Source of the DNA: Actinoallomurus soli
GTDB lineage: Bacteria > Actinomycetota > Actinomycetes > Streptosporangiales > Streptosporangiaceae
NCBI RefSeq assembly: GCF_024055715.1
Contig: NZ_JAMXMV010000001.1
Span: forward strand, 558,001-622,000
Direction of reading: 5' to 3'
Length of the DNA stretch: 64,000 bases
The notes under the pieces are model-generated. The model worked only from the letters and a program-made list of their open reading frames with translations. It searched no databases and had not been told where the DNA came from. Below, piece by piece: positions 1 to 7,615 of the stretch. The position numbers and the translations under genes were made by a program. Every line of letters starts with the position of its first letter. Within the stretch, counting starts at the first letter, position 1.

Positions 1-182
1 TGCGCGCGGTGGTGAGCGTCCCGGTCATCGCGAGCGGGGGAGCGGGCGCGATCGAGCACTTCGCCCCCGCGATCGACGCGGGCGCCGACGCGGTGCTCGC
101 CGCCAGTGTGTTCCACTTCGGCGACCTCAGGATCGGCGACGTCAAGGAGTCCCTGCGCCGGGCCGGCCACCCGGTCCGCTGA
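1..182 (+). CDS. hisF: Imidazole glycerol phosphate synthase subunit HisF, C-terminal fragment
   Basis: Only the last 59 codons are inside the window (frame starting at base 3, TGA at 180-182). The peptide contains VIASGGAG, the phosphate-binding loop of the HisF TIM barrel, then [14 protein letters not shown] and a C-terminal [13 protein letters not shown], which match the HisF end very well. HisF is the cyclase subunit that, with HisH, turns PRFAR plus ammonia into imidazole glycerol phosphate and AICAR in histidine synthesis. In many actinomycetes hisI follows hisF closely; here hisI lies about 18 kb further on. Confidence 0.93.
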   Translation, partial: RAVVSVPVIASGGAGAIEHFAPAIDAGADAVLAASVFHFGDLRIGDVKESLRRAGHPVR

Positions 183-526
183 CCGCCGGCCCTTCTCCGC
201 ACCCTCCGGCCGTTCACCGCACCCGTCCATGACGTGTTCCCCGAGCTCACCGGGACGGGCGGCGGTGACGTACGTCTCGAATGCCCTTCCGTGAAGCATG
301 TTCACCTTTGATCGGGGCAAAGGTGGGACGTGTCCCCCAGGAGCGGCCTGAGCACCCGGTGTCCGGCGATCGACCCGGTCACCGGGTGCTTCAGGACGTC
401 CGGTGCCCTGTGCGGTCCGTGGCGATTCGATCACGCATGATGTGTGTACGGTTGCCGCGAATCCACATTCCGGACATTCGGGCCGCGGTCGTCCTGAGGG
501 GAACGGGCGACGGCTCGGAGTAGGAG
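183..526. other. Non-coding gap between hisF and the sugar dehydrogenase
   Basis: I see no convincing gene here. Short open frames exist but have no family signature and no good ribosome site. The last stretch must carry the promoter of the dehydrogenase/porter/reductase set; I could not assign a convincing -35/-10 pair. No clear terminator follows hisF. Confidence 0.5.
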
Positions 527-1579
527 ATGATCATGCGCGCTCTTACGATGGTGCCGCTGACGGCAGGGTCGCTCGAGGTGAGCGAGGTCCCCGAGCCCAC
601 GCGGGGCGAGGGCGAACTCCTCGTCGAGGGTGTCGCCCTCGGCGTCTGCGGCACCGATCGGGAGATCGTCTCCGGCGACTTCGGCGACGCGCCTCCCGGC
701 GACGAGCGTCTGATCATCGGGCACGAGTCGCTGGGCCGGGTACGGGAGGCCCCGGAGGGCAGCGGCTTCACTCCGGGCGACCTCGTCGTCGGCATCGTCC
801 GGCGGCCGGACCCGGTGCCGTGCGGCGCCTGCGCGCACGGCGAGTTCGACATGTGCCGCAACGGCCGGTACACCGAGCGCGGGATCAAGCAGCTGCACGG
901 CTTCGGCTCCGAAAGATGGACGGTCGAGGCCGACTACGCGATCCGCGTCGATCCGGCGCTGGGAGACCTCGGCGTGCTGCTGGAGCCGACGACCGTCGTG
1001 GCGAAGGCCTGGGACCACGTCGAGCGCATCGGCGAACGGGCGTGGTTCGAACCCCGCCGGGTCCTGGTCACCGGAGCGGGCCCGATCGGGCTGCTGGCCG
1101 CCCTGCTGGGCGCCCAGCGCGGGCTCGACGTCCACGTGCTCGACCGGGTCACCGGCGGCGTGAAGCCGAAGATCGTCGCGAACCTCGGCGGCACGTACCA
1201 CACCGGCTCCCTCACCGATGTCGCCGCGAAGACGCGGCCGGACATCGTCATCGAGGCCACGGGCGCCGCCCCGCTCGTCATGGACGCGATCGCGGAGGCG
1301 GCGGCGAGCGTCGTGTGCCTGACCGGCGTCTCGCGCGCGGGCCACCCGACGGAGGTCGACGCCGGCGAGCTGAACCGGCAGGTCGTCCTGCGCAACGCCG
1401 CCGTCTTCGGCTCGGTCAACGCCAATCACCGCCACTACCGGCTGGCCGCCGAGGCCCTCGGCCGCGCGGACCGGTCGTGGCTCGCCCAACTCATCACCAA
1501 CCGGCTGCCCCTCGACCGGGCGCCCGAAGCGCTCCGGGCCGGCAGCGACGACGACGTGAAAGTCGTCATCGACCTGTAG
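527..1579 (+). CDS. Zinc-dependent glucose 1-dehydrogenase-like MDR oxidoreductase
   Basis: A medium-chain dehydrogenase of about 350 aa. The N-terminal GroES-like part has VCGTD with the first catalytic-zinc ligand and GHESLG with the His/Glu ligands. A Cys-rich loop (CGACAHGEFDMC) is the structural-zinc lobe. The Rossmann part has VTGAGPIGLLAA. The sequence RYTERGIKQLHGFG, with catalytic-site substrate residues, resembles archaeal/actinobacterial glucose dehydrogenases that oxidise aldoses with NAD(P). It is followed after 6 bases by a sugar porter and then an aldo-keto reductase, so a small sugar-oxidation operon is likely. ATGs at 527 and 533 each have a Shine-Dalgarno-like GGAG about 6 bases upstream; the second gives the more usual N-terminus (MRALTM). 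Substrate is not determined by sequence. Confidence 0.85.
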   Translation: MIMRALTMVPLTAGSLEVSEVPEPTRGEGELLVEGVALGVCGTDREIVSGDFGDAPPGDERLIIGHESLGRVREAPEGSGFTPGDLVVGIVRRPDPVPCGACAHGEFDMCRNGRYTERGIKQLHGFGSERWTVEADYAIRVDPALGDLGVLLEPTTVVAKAWDHVERIGERAWFEPRRVLVTGAGPIGLLAALLGAQRGLDVHVLDRVTGGVKPKIVANLGGTYHTGSLTDVAAKTRPDIVIEATGAAPLVMDAIAEAAASVVCLTGVSRAGHPTEVDAGELNRQVVLRNAAVFGSVNANHRHYRLAAEALGRADRSWLAQLITNRLPLDRAPEALRAGSDDDVKVVIDL

Positions 1580-1585
1580 ATCGGG

Positions 1586-3001
1586 ATGAAAATGACCATT
1601 CAAGCTCCCGCCCGGCAGGAACACACGCTCGCGCACGTGGTCTTCATCAGCGCGGCCGCCGCCCTCGGCGGGTTCCTGTTCGGGTATGACAGCGCCGTCA
1701 TCAACGGAGCCGTGGACGGTATCAAGGGCCACTTCCACGTCGGGGCCGGCGTCACCGGCCTGATCGTGTCGTCCGCCCTGCTGGGCTCCGCCGTCGGGGC
1801 TGCGGTGGCCGGCAAGATCGCCGACCTGCGCGGCCGCATCATCGTGATGCGGCTGTCCGCGCTGCTGTTCGTGATCAGCGCGGTCGGCTCGATGTTCCCG
1901 TTCGCCGACTGGGAGCTGGCCGGCTGGCGGATCATCGGCGGCATCGCCATCGGGATGGCCTCGGTGGTCTCCCCGACCTACATCGCCGAGATCGCGCCGC
2001 CCGCCTACCGCGGGCGGCTGGCGTCCTTCCAGCAGCTCGCGATCGTCCTCGGCATCGCGATCTCCCAGCTCGTCAACTTCGGCATCGCCTCGTTCGCCGG
2101 CGGTGAGGTCCGGGGCCACCTGCTGGGCATCGAGGCGTGGCAGTGGATGCTGGGCGTCGCGGCCCTGCCCGCCCTGATCTTCCTCGTCGTCACGCTGGTC
2201 ATCCCCGAGTCGCCGCGCTACCTGGTGGCGAACAACCGGCTCAAGAGGGCCCGGCAGGTCCTCGCGGAGGTCGAGGGCGAGCACACCGACCTGGACGCGC
2301 GGATCGAGGAGATCCAGGGGGTCCTGCGCTCCGAGCACAAGCCGTCGATACGCGACCTGCGCGGACCCGCCCTCGGCCTGCTGCCGATCGTGTGGATCGG
2401 CATCGCGCTGTCCGTGCTGCAGCAGTTCGTCGGCATCAACGTGATCTTCTACTACTCGGCGTCGCTGTGGCACTCGGTCGGCATCTCCCAGACCAACTCC
2501 CTGCTGATCAGCCTCTCCACCTCGATCATCAACATCCTCGGCACGCTGATCGCGATCATGTTCGTCGACCGGATCGGCCGTAAGCCGCTCGCCCTGATCG
2601 GCTCCGTCGGCATGACGATCTCCCTGGCGATCATGGCCTGGGCGTTCAGCGCCGCGCACAAGACGGGCGGCACCGACGTCCACATCCCGCACTCGCACGG
2701 CATGGTCGCGCTCGTGGCCACGCACACGTACGTGCTGTTCTTCGCGCTGTCGTGGGGTGTGGTCGTCTGGGTGATGCTCGGCGAGATCTTCCCGAACCGC
2801 GTACGGGCGGCGGCGATGGCGGTGGCCGTCGCGGCCCAGTGGATCGCCAACTGGCTGGTCACGGTGACCTTCCCCAGCCTGTCCGAGTGGAGCCTGTCGG
2901 GGGCGTACATCGGGTACTCGGTCTTCGCCCTGCTGTCGGTGTTCTTCGTGGTCCGGTACGTGCGCGAGACCAAGGGCAAGAAACTGGAGGAGATGGGCTG
3001 A
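1586..3001 (+). CDS. MFS sugar porter
   Basis: A 471-aa, 12-helix major facilitator protein of the sugar porter family. Signature pieces are GGFLFGYDSAVINGA in helix 1, the RGR loop after helix 2, PESPRYL before the central loop, VLQQFVGINVIFYYS in helix 7, and DRIGRKPL in the second half. This is the typical XylE/GlcP/IolT pattern of proton-coupled monosaccharide uptake at the cytoplasmic membrane. It starts 6 bases after the dehydrogenase stop and is followed 32 bases later by the aldo-keto reductase, so it probably imports the sugar that these two enzymes handle. The exact sugar cannot be read from sequence. Confidence 0.92.
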   Translation: MKMTIQAPARQEHTLAHVVFISAAAALGGFLFGYDSAVINGAVDGIKGHFHVGAGVTGLIVSSALLGSAVGAAVAGKIADLRGRIIVMRLSALLFVISAVGSMFPFADWELAGWRIIGGIAIGMASVVSPTYIAEIAPPAYRGRLASFQQLAIVLGIAISQLVNFGIASFAGGEVRGHLLGIEAWQWMLGVAALPALIFLVVTLVIPESPRYLVANNRLKRARQVLAEVEGEHTDLDARIEEIQGVLRSEHKPSIRDLRGPALGLLPIVWIGIALSVLQQFVGINVIFYYSASLWHSVGISQTNSLLISLSTSIINILGTLIAIMFVDRIGRKPLALIGSVGMTISLAIMAWAFSAAHKTGGTDVHIPHSHGMVALVATHTYVLFFALSWGVVVWVMLGEIFPNRVRAAAMAVAVAAQWIANWLVTVTFPSLSEWSLSGAYIGYSVFALLSVFFVVRYVRETKGKKLEEMG

Positions 3002-3033
3002 CGCCCGGAGGCCCGACCGGTGAGGAGCGGAGC

Positions 3034-4014
3034 ATGACCCTGCCCACGGCCCGCCTGGGAACGACCGACATGCGAATCACACGCGTCGGCTTCGGCGCCT
3101 GGGCGGCCGGGGGGTCGTGGGCGTACGGCTGGGGGCCGCAGAGCGACGAGGAGTCGATCGCCGCGATCCGGCGCGCCGTCGACCAGGGCGTCAACTGGAT
3201 CGACACGGCGGCGGTCTACGGGCTCGGGCACTCCGAGGAGATCGTCGCCGCGGCGCTGCGGAGCGTCGCCGACCGCCCGTACGTCTTCACCAAGTGCGGG
3301 ATGCTCTGGGACGAGGACGGGAACGTGAGCCGCGTCGCCCGTCCCGAGACGATCCGCCGTGAGGTCGAGGAGTCGCTGCGGCGGCTCCGGGTCGAGCGGA
3401 TCGACCTGTACCAGGTCCACCACCCGCCCGACGACGGCACGCCGATCGCCATGTACTGGGAGACCATGGCGGAGCTGCGGCGGGAGGGGAAGGTCCGGGC
3501 GATCGGCCTGTCCAACCACAGCGCCCTGCGGCTGGGGCAGGCCGAGCAGATCGCGCACGTCGACACCCTCCAGCCGGCGTTCTCCCTGATCGACCGGACC
3601 GCCGCGCCGGAGATCGACTGGTGCGTCCGGCACGACGCCGGAGTGATCGTCTACTCGCCGATGCAGTCCGGCCTGCTCACCGGGGCGTTCTCGCGGGAAC
3701 GCGTCGCGGCGCTGCCCGAGGACGACTGGCGGCGGCGTTCCCCCGACTTCACGAGCGACCTTGAGGCGAACCTGGCGCTGGCCGACGCGCTGCGCCCCGT
3801 CGCCGAGCGGCACGGCGTGTCGCAGGCCGCCGTCGCGGTCGCGTGGACGTTGACCTGGCCGGGCGTGACCGGCGCGATCGTCGGCGCCCGCAACGCGGAC
3901 CAGGTCGACAGCTGGCTCCCCGCCGCGACGCTGGAGCTGACCCGGGAGGACCTGGACGAGATCACCGCGGCCCTGGAGCGCACCTGCGCCGGCCGCGGCC
4001 CGATCCGCCCCTGA
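3034..4014 (+). CDS. Aldo/keto reductase
   Basis: A 326-aa protein of the AKR fold. It has the Asp and Tyr of the catalytic tetrad in DTAAVYGLGHSEE, Lys in FTKCGM and His in VHHPPDDG. The later VIVYSPMQSGLLTG and GAIVGARNADQ stretches are the NADPH-binding parts. ATG at 3034 was chosen because GAGGAG lies just upstream and the protein then begins at the family's usual RLGTT motif; longer upstream extensions run into the porter gene. It sits third in the dehydrogenase-porter-reductase set and probably reduces or oxidises a sugar or its derivative. Relatives near glucose dehydrogenase genes are often annotated as general-stress or myo-inositol-type reductases, but this is not certain. Confidence 0.9.
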   Translation: MTLPTARLGTTDMRITRVGFGAWAAGGSWAYGWGPQSDEESIAAIRRAVDQGVNWIDTAAVYGLGHSEEIVAAALRSVADRPYVFTKCGMLWDEDGNVSRVARPETIRREVEESLRRLRVERIDLYQVHHPPDDGTPIAMYWETMAELRREGKVRAIGLSNHSALRLGQAEQIAHVDTLQPAFSLIDRTAAPEIDWCVRHDAGVIVYSPMQSGLLTGAFSRERVAALPEDDWRRRSPDFTSDLEANLALADALRPVAERHGVSQAAVAVAWTLTWPGVTGAIVGARNADQVDSWLPAATLELTREDLDEITAALERTCAGRGPIRP

Positions 4015-4036
4015 TGGATCCTCCGGGCAAGGCTGA

Positions 4037-4080
4037 TCACCGGCGTCCGCTGCCGGTATCACGGCAGCCGGCGCCGGTGA
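4037..4080. terminator. Nested hairpins between convergent genes
   Basis: Outer arms TCACCGGCG (4037-4045) and CGCCGGTGA (4072-4080) enclose a second stem CTGCCG/CGGCAG (4050-4055, 4062-4067). It lies between the convergent stops of the aldo-keto reductase and the ligase, so it can serve as a bidirectional terminator. Confidence 0.65.
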
Positions 4081-4087
4081 CCAGGAG

Positions 4088-5461
4088 TCAGAATTTCGTG
4101 AAGTGGTGATGGCACTCGTAGTCCGCGTCTCTCTCGGCGAAGGCCTTGACGTCCGCGCGCTTGACGGCCAGGTAGGCGGCGCCGCGCAGCGGGCCGAGGG
4201 CCGTCATGAGCAGGTCGTCGGCCTCCAGGGCGTCCAGCGCCTCGCCGAGGGATGAGGGCAGGCGAGGCGGCCGGTCGTCCTCGGGGAGGGTGTCGGGATC
4301 GACGTCGACGGCCGCGCCGGGCTCCGTCTTGGACCGGATGCCGTCCAGCCCGGCGTGGATGACCGCCCCGAGCGAGAGGTACGGGTTGGCGGAGGAGTCC
4401 GACGGCTTCAGCTCCAGGTTGGTGCTCTCCTCGGCCGCGTCGCGCATCGGCGAGCAGATCCGCACGGCGGCCTCGCGGTTGTCCACCCCGTAACAGGCGT
4501 ACGCGCTCGCCCACGACCGCGGCGTGAGCCGGCGGAAGCCGTTGACGGTGCCGGAGGTGAGGGCCGTCAGGGCGGGCAGGTGCGCGAGAAGGCCGCCGAG
4601 GAACCAGCGGCCCTCGTTCGACAGCCCGTACGCCCCCGCCGGGTCGTGGAAGACGTTGCGGTCGCCGGACCACAGCGACAGGTGCAGGTGGCAGCCGTTG
4701 CCCGGCTGATCGGGGATCGGCTTGGGCGCGAGCGAGGCCCACAGCCCCTGCCGCATCGCCACGGCCCGTACGGTCTCGCGGTAGAGCACGTGGTTGTCGG
4801 CGGCGCGCAGGGCCGACGCGGGCCGGATGGACATCTCCTGCTGCCCGTGCCCGAGTTCGGGGTGGTAGTGCTCCACGCGCATGCCCTGGGCCTCCAGGGC
4901 GTGGAGCAGTTCGACGGCGAAGTCGTGCGCGGCGTGGAAACCGGTGGCCGAGTAGCACAGGCTGTCGTCGATGGGGACGAGCCGGTCCGGGCCCTGGTCG
5001 GTCGGCGTCCGGCGGCCCAGCGTGAACTCCGGTTCGAACGCCGCGAGGAGGGAGTAGCCGGCGTCCGCCAGCTCGGCGACGGCCTGTTTGAGGAACGTGC
5101 GCGGGCACGCCGCCCACGGCCCGCCGTCGGGCTGGGCGAGGTCCGACAGCATCACGGCCGAACCGGGAGCATAGGGGAGCGGCGTGAAGGTCGACGGATC
5201 GGGCAGGATGCGGACCTCCCCGACGGGGCCCATGCCCTCGACCGGCTGGAGCGTGTCGAGCATCGTCATGGCCATCATGGCGACCGTGTGGCCGATGCCG
5301 GTGTGGAGCCTCTCGGCGATCCGCGGCCCGGCGGCGGCCTTGCCGCGGATGACGCCGCCGTGGTCGGCGTAGAGGAAACGGATGAGGTCGATGCGGCCGG
5401 TTTCGACCCGTTCCGCGACGTGTGCCGCCACCCGGTCGTCCCGCCTTCTGCTGGCGCCCAT
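4088..5461 (-). CDS. Glutamine synthetase family ligase
   Basis: A 457-aa protein of the glutamine synthetase fold. It shows the beta-grasp N-terminus (IDLIRFLYADHGGVIRGK), the metal-binding FEPEFTL, HPELGHGQQEMSIRPA, and the ATP/glutamate-site NGCHLHLSLW. The adenylylation-site segment of classical GlnA (an NxKxDLY-like motif) is not seen, so this is unlikely to be the main, PII/adenylyl-regulated glutamine synthetase. It more likely belongs to the amine-ligating relatives (gamma-glutamyl-polyamine, -ethanolamide or similar). The ATG at 5461 lacks a clear ribosome site; in-frame GTG codons a few residues later are alternatives. Its upstream region is filled by a 26-bp tandem repeat array. 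It runs convergent with the aldo-keto reductase and has no gene partner that reveals its amine. Confidence 0.82.
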   Translation of the reverse strand: MGASRRRDDRVAAHVAERVETGRIDLIRFLYADHGGVIRGKAAAGPRIAERLHTGIGHTVAMMAMTMLDTLQPVEGMGPVGEVRILPDPSTFTPLPYAPGSAVMLSDLAQPDGGPWAACPRTFLKQAVAELADAGYSLLAAFEPEFTLGRRTPTDQGPDRLVPIDDSLCYSATGFHAAHDFAVELLHALEAQGMRVEHYHPELGHGQQEMSIRPASALRAADNHVLYRETVRAVAMRQGLWASLAPKPIPDQPGNGCHLHLSLWSGDRNVFHDPAGAYGLSNEGRWFLGGLLAHLPALTALTSGTVNGFRRLTPRSWASAYACYGVDNREAAVRICSPMRDAAEESTNLELKPSDSSANPYLSLGAVIHAGLDGIRSKTEPGAAVDVDPDTLPEDDRPPRLPSSLGEALDALEADDLLMTALGPLRGAAYLAVKRADVKAFAERDADYECHHHFTKF

Positions 5462-5467
5462 AGCTAT

Positions 5468-5647
5468 GGCGTAACACGGGTGGGCCCGCTAGGCCAGTAA
5501 CACGGGCGGACTCATCAGGCCGGTGACGCCGGCGGGTCCGTCAGGTCGGTAGCGCCGGCGGACTCATCAGGCCGGTGACGCCGGCGGGTCCGTCAGGCCG
5601 GTGCGCCGGCGGACTCATCAAGGTCGGTGACGCCGGCGGGTCCGTCA
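5468..5647. repeat. 26-bp imperfect tandem repeat array upstream of the ligase gene
   Basis: About seven head-to-tail units of 24-27 bases. The units beginning at 5518, 5544, 5570, 5596 and 5621 all have the core GCCGGCGG, and the ends alternate between GGTCCGTCA and GGACTCATCA. The oldest-looking units (5468, 5492) read GTAACACGGG instead of GTGACGCCGG. The last unit supplies the TGA stop of the TetR gene (5645-5647). The array occupies the whole space between the TetR 3' end and the ligase start, so the ligase promoter must lie in or beyond it. Confidence 0.85.
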
Positions 5648-6205
5648 GGCCAGGGGCGCGCCGATGTACCGCTGGACCGTGGGGGCCAGGTCGGCGACGA
5701 GCGTCTCGACGTCCAGGGCGACGAGCGGCGGCAGCGCCAGGACGTAACGGCACAGGGCGACGCCGAGCATCTGGCTCGCGACGAGGGCGGCGCGGGTGGG
5801 ACCGTCCTCGACCGACGGGCCGAGAGCCCTCGCGACCTGGGTGGCGAAGATCGTGCGCATGCGCTCGGCCGCGCCTTCGTTCGTGACGGCGGTCCGGAGG
5901 AGCACCCGCAGCACCTCACCGGACTCCCCGTCCTCCCACAGCCCGAGGAAGTGACGGGCGAAGACCTCGCCGACCCGGTCGGCGGGGAGCCCGGCCGGGT
6001 CCGGAAGCCGCAGGTCGACGTCGACCGCCGCGGCGAACAGCCCCTCCTTCGACCCGTAGTAGCGGATGACCATCGACGGGTCGATGCCCGCGTCGGCGGC
6101 GATGGCGCGGACGGTCGCCCGCTCGTAGCCGTCGGCGGCGAAGCGGCGGCGGGCCGCGGCGAGGATCGTCGCGCGGGTCTCCTGGGAGCGAGCGGTGAAA
6201 GCCAT
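5645..6205 (-). CDS. TetR family transcriptional repressor
   Basis: A 186-aa TetR protein. Residues of about 8-55 form the helix-turn-helix domain: TRATILAAARRRFAADGYERATVRAIAADAGIDP is cut by the usual turn, then SMVIRYYGSKEGLF is the recognition helix and its end. The rest is the ligand-binding helical domain typical of actinobacterial TetR proteins with a TetR_C-like end. It is divergent from a flavin monooxygenase gene with 102 bases between the starts. That gap holds two identical inverted repeats GCCAAC-N4-GTTGGC, so autoregulation and control of the monooxygenase is the obvious model, probably relieved by the monooxygenase substrate. The inducer is unknown. Confidence 0.92.
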   Translation of the reverse strand: MAFTARSQETRATILAAARRRFAADGYERATVRAIAADAGIDPSMVIRYYGSKEGLFAAAVDVDLRLPDPAGLPADRVGEVFARHFLGLWEDGESGEVLRVLLRTAVTNEGAAERMRTIFATQVARALGPSVEDGPTRAALVASQMLGVALCRYVLALPPLVALDVETLVADLAPTVQRYIGAPLA

Positions 6206-6219
6206 GCCACCAAGTGTAG

Positions 6220-6235
6220 GCCAACAACTGTTGGC
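6220..6235. promoter_or_regulatory. TetR operator copy 1
   Basis: Perfect inverted repeat GCCAAC-AACT-GTTGGC, 15 bases before the TetR start codon. The same arms and spacer length recur at 6264. Its right arm overlaps the TTGGCA -35-like hexamer of the monooxygenase promoter. Confidence 0.82.
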
Positions 6236-6260
6236 AGAATCCGCCGTGACGGGTTACTGT
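6231..6260 (+). promoter_or_regulatory. Candidate promoter of the flavin monooxygenase gene
   Basis: TTGGCA (6231-6236) and TACTGT (6255-6260) are separated by 18 bases. One operator overlaps the -35 and the second (6264-6279) covers the expected transcription start, a classic repression layout. Confidence 0.55.
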
Positions 6261-6263
6261 GAT

Positions 6264-6279
6264 GCCAACGGGCGTTGGC
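6264..6279. promoter_or_regulatory. TetR operator copy 2
   Basis: Perfect inverted repeat GCCAAC-GGGC-GTTGGC with the same 4-base spacer as copy 1; the two centres are 44 bases apart, about four helical turns. Confidence 0.82.
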
Positions 6280-6307
6280 CATCACTTGTTGACCCTGGGA
6301 GGTCACC

Positions 6308-7444
6308 ATGCCGAAGCTTCCCGACACCACCGAGGTCGCCATCGTGGGCGCCGGCCCCACCGGCCTCACCCTGGCCGCGTCCCTGACCGACCGGGGGAAG
6401 GACGTCGTGCTGCTGGACAAGGCCGCGGAGGGGGCGAACACCTCCCGCGCCGCCGTGGTCCACGCCCGGACCCTGGAGGTCCTGGAGCCGCTGCAGGTCA
6501 GCGGCGAACTCGTCGAGCGCGGGGTGATCGTCCCGACGTTCACGGTCCGGGACCGGGACCGGACGCTCATGCGGATCGACTTCGGCGACCTGCCGAGCGC
6601 GCACCCGTACACGCTGATGGTGCCGCAGAGCACCACCGAGGAGGTCCTGCTCCGGCGCCTGCGGGCGCTCGGCGGCGACGTCCACCGGGGTCGTGAGGTG
6701 ACCGCGGTCACGGGCGACGCGGAGGGCGCCACCGTGCGGCTGGCCGACGGGGCCACCGTACGGGCGCGGTACGTCGTCGGCGCCGACGGGATGCACAGCG
6801 TCGTCCGTGAGCAGGCCGGCATCGGCTTCACCGGCGACGCCTACCCGAACTCGTTCGTGCTCGCCGACGTCCACCTGGAGTGGGACCTGCCGGGCGACGA
6901 GGTCCAGCTGTTCTTCTCCCCGGACGGGCTGGTCGTCGTGGCTCCGCAGCCGGAGGGCCGGCACCGGGTCGTCGCCACCGTCGACGACGCCCCCGAGCAC
7001 CCGGACGTCGCCGACGTGCGCGGCCTGCTCGCCGCCTGCGGCCCGCGGTCCGCCCCGGCGCGCGTCCACGACGTCGTGTGGAGCTCGCGGTTCCGGGTGC
7101 ACCACCGGATGGCGGACCGCTACCGGGCCGGGCGGATCTTCCTCGCCGGAGACGCCGCCCACGTGCACAGCCCGGCCGGCGGCCAGGGGATGAACACCGG
7201 GATCCAGGACGCGGTGGACCTGGCCCGCCGTCTCGCCGACGGCACCGAGGACGGCTACGAGGACGCGCGGCGCCCGGCGGCCCTCGACGTCGTGGCGATG
7301 ACCGACCGGATGACCCGCGCCGCCACCGCCGGCGGACCCGCAGCGCGCGCCGTGCGCAACACCCTGCTGACGGTGGCCGGCCACAACGCGGCGATACGGC
7401 GGAGGCTGGCGATGCGGCTCTCCGAGCTCGCGGTGGGCCGCTGA
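6308..7444 (+). CDS. FAD-dependent aromatic monooxygenase (PCP/MhpA-like)
   Basis: A 378-aa flavoprotein hydroxylase. The N-terminus has the Rossmann motif GAGPTGLTLAASL with the acidic residue at the end of the second strand (LLDKA). The middle has VVGADGMHSVVRE (DG motif), and the C-terminal part has GDAAHVHSPAGGQGMNTGIQDA (the GD motif, here cut short at 22 residues: GDAAHVHSP then AGGQGMNTG). These are class A monooxygenases that use NAD(P)H and oxygen to hydroxylate or epoxidise substrates. Family members of the RdmE/PgaE or PCP type often carry an extra C-terminal thioredoxin-like domain of about 100 aa; it is missing here. GGGAGG lies just upstream of ATG 6308. Divergent TetR and two operators point to induction by a toxic aromatic or antibiotic substrate. 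Confidence 0.9.
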   Translation: MPKLPDTTEVAIVGAGPTGLTLAASLTDRGKDVVLLDKAAEGANTSRAAVVHARTLEVLEPLQVSGELVERGVIVPTFTVRDRDRTLMRIDFGDLPSAHPYTLMVPQSTTEEVLLRRLRALGGDVHRGREVTAVTGDAEGATVRLADGATVRARYVVGADGMHSVVREQAGIGFTGDAYPNSFVLADVHLEWDLPGDEVQLFFSPDGLVVVAPQPEGRHRVVATVDDAPEHPDVADVRGLLAACGPRSAPARVHDVVWSSRFRVHHRMADRYRAGRIFLAGDAAHVHSPAGGQGMNTGIQDAVDLARRLADGTEDGYEDARRPAALDVVAMTDRMTRAATAGGPAARAVRNTLLTVAGHNAAIRRRLAMRLSELAVGR

Positions 7445-7449
7445 GAGCA

Positions 7450-7615
7450 CGGGCGCGCGCCCCCGCGGACGGCTGTGCGGCCGGGGCGTCCTGCGGATGG
7501 GCGCGAAGCCGGGGTGCCCCGAGGGCGGCCGTGGAGCCGGGGGCGCTCTGCGAGGCGCCGCGGAGCCGGGGCACCCTGCGGACGGCGGCGAGCCCGGGGG
7601 CGGCCGCGGCGTCGT
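7450..7615. repeat. GC-rich imperfect tandem repeats after the monooxygenase gene
   Basis: Four or five degenerate units of about 27-30 bases sharing GCCGGGG, then CTGCGGA or CTGCGAG, then a GGCGGC/GCCGCGGA end. They fill the space between the convergent monooxygenase and HEAT-like genes. The unit is different from the one at 5468. Confidence 0.6.

Noticed and set aside
431-2725. 764-codon minus-strand frame
   Set aside because: Antisense to the dehydrogenase and porter; rich in Asp/Arg/Gly as expected for a shadow in high-GC DNA.
5468-5647. CRISPR array
   Set aside because: Units are contiguous with no spacers and no cas genes are present; it is a simple tandem repeat.
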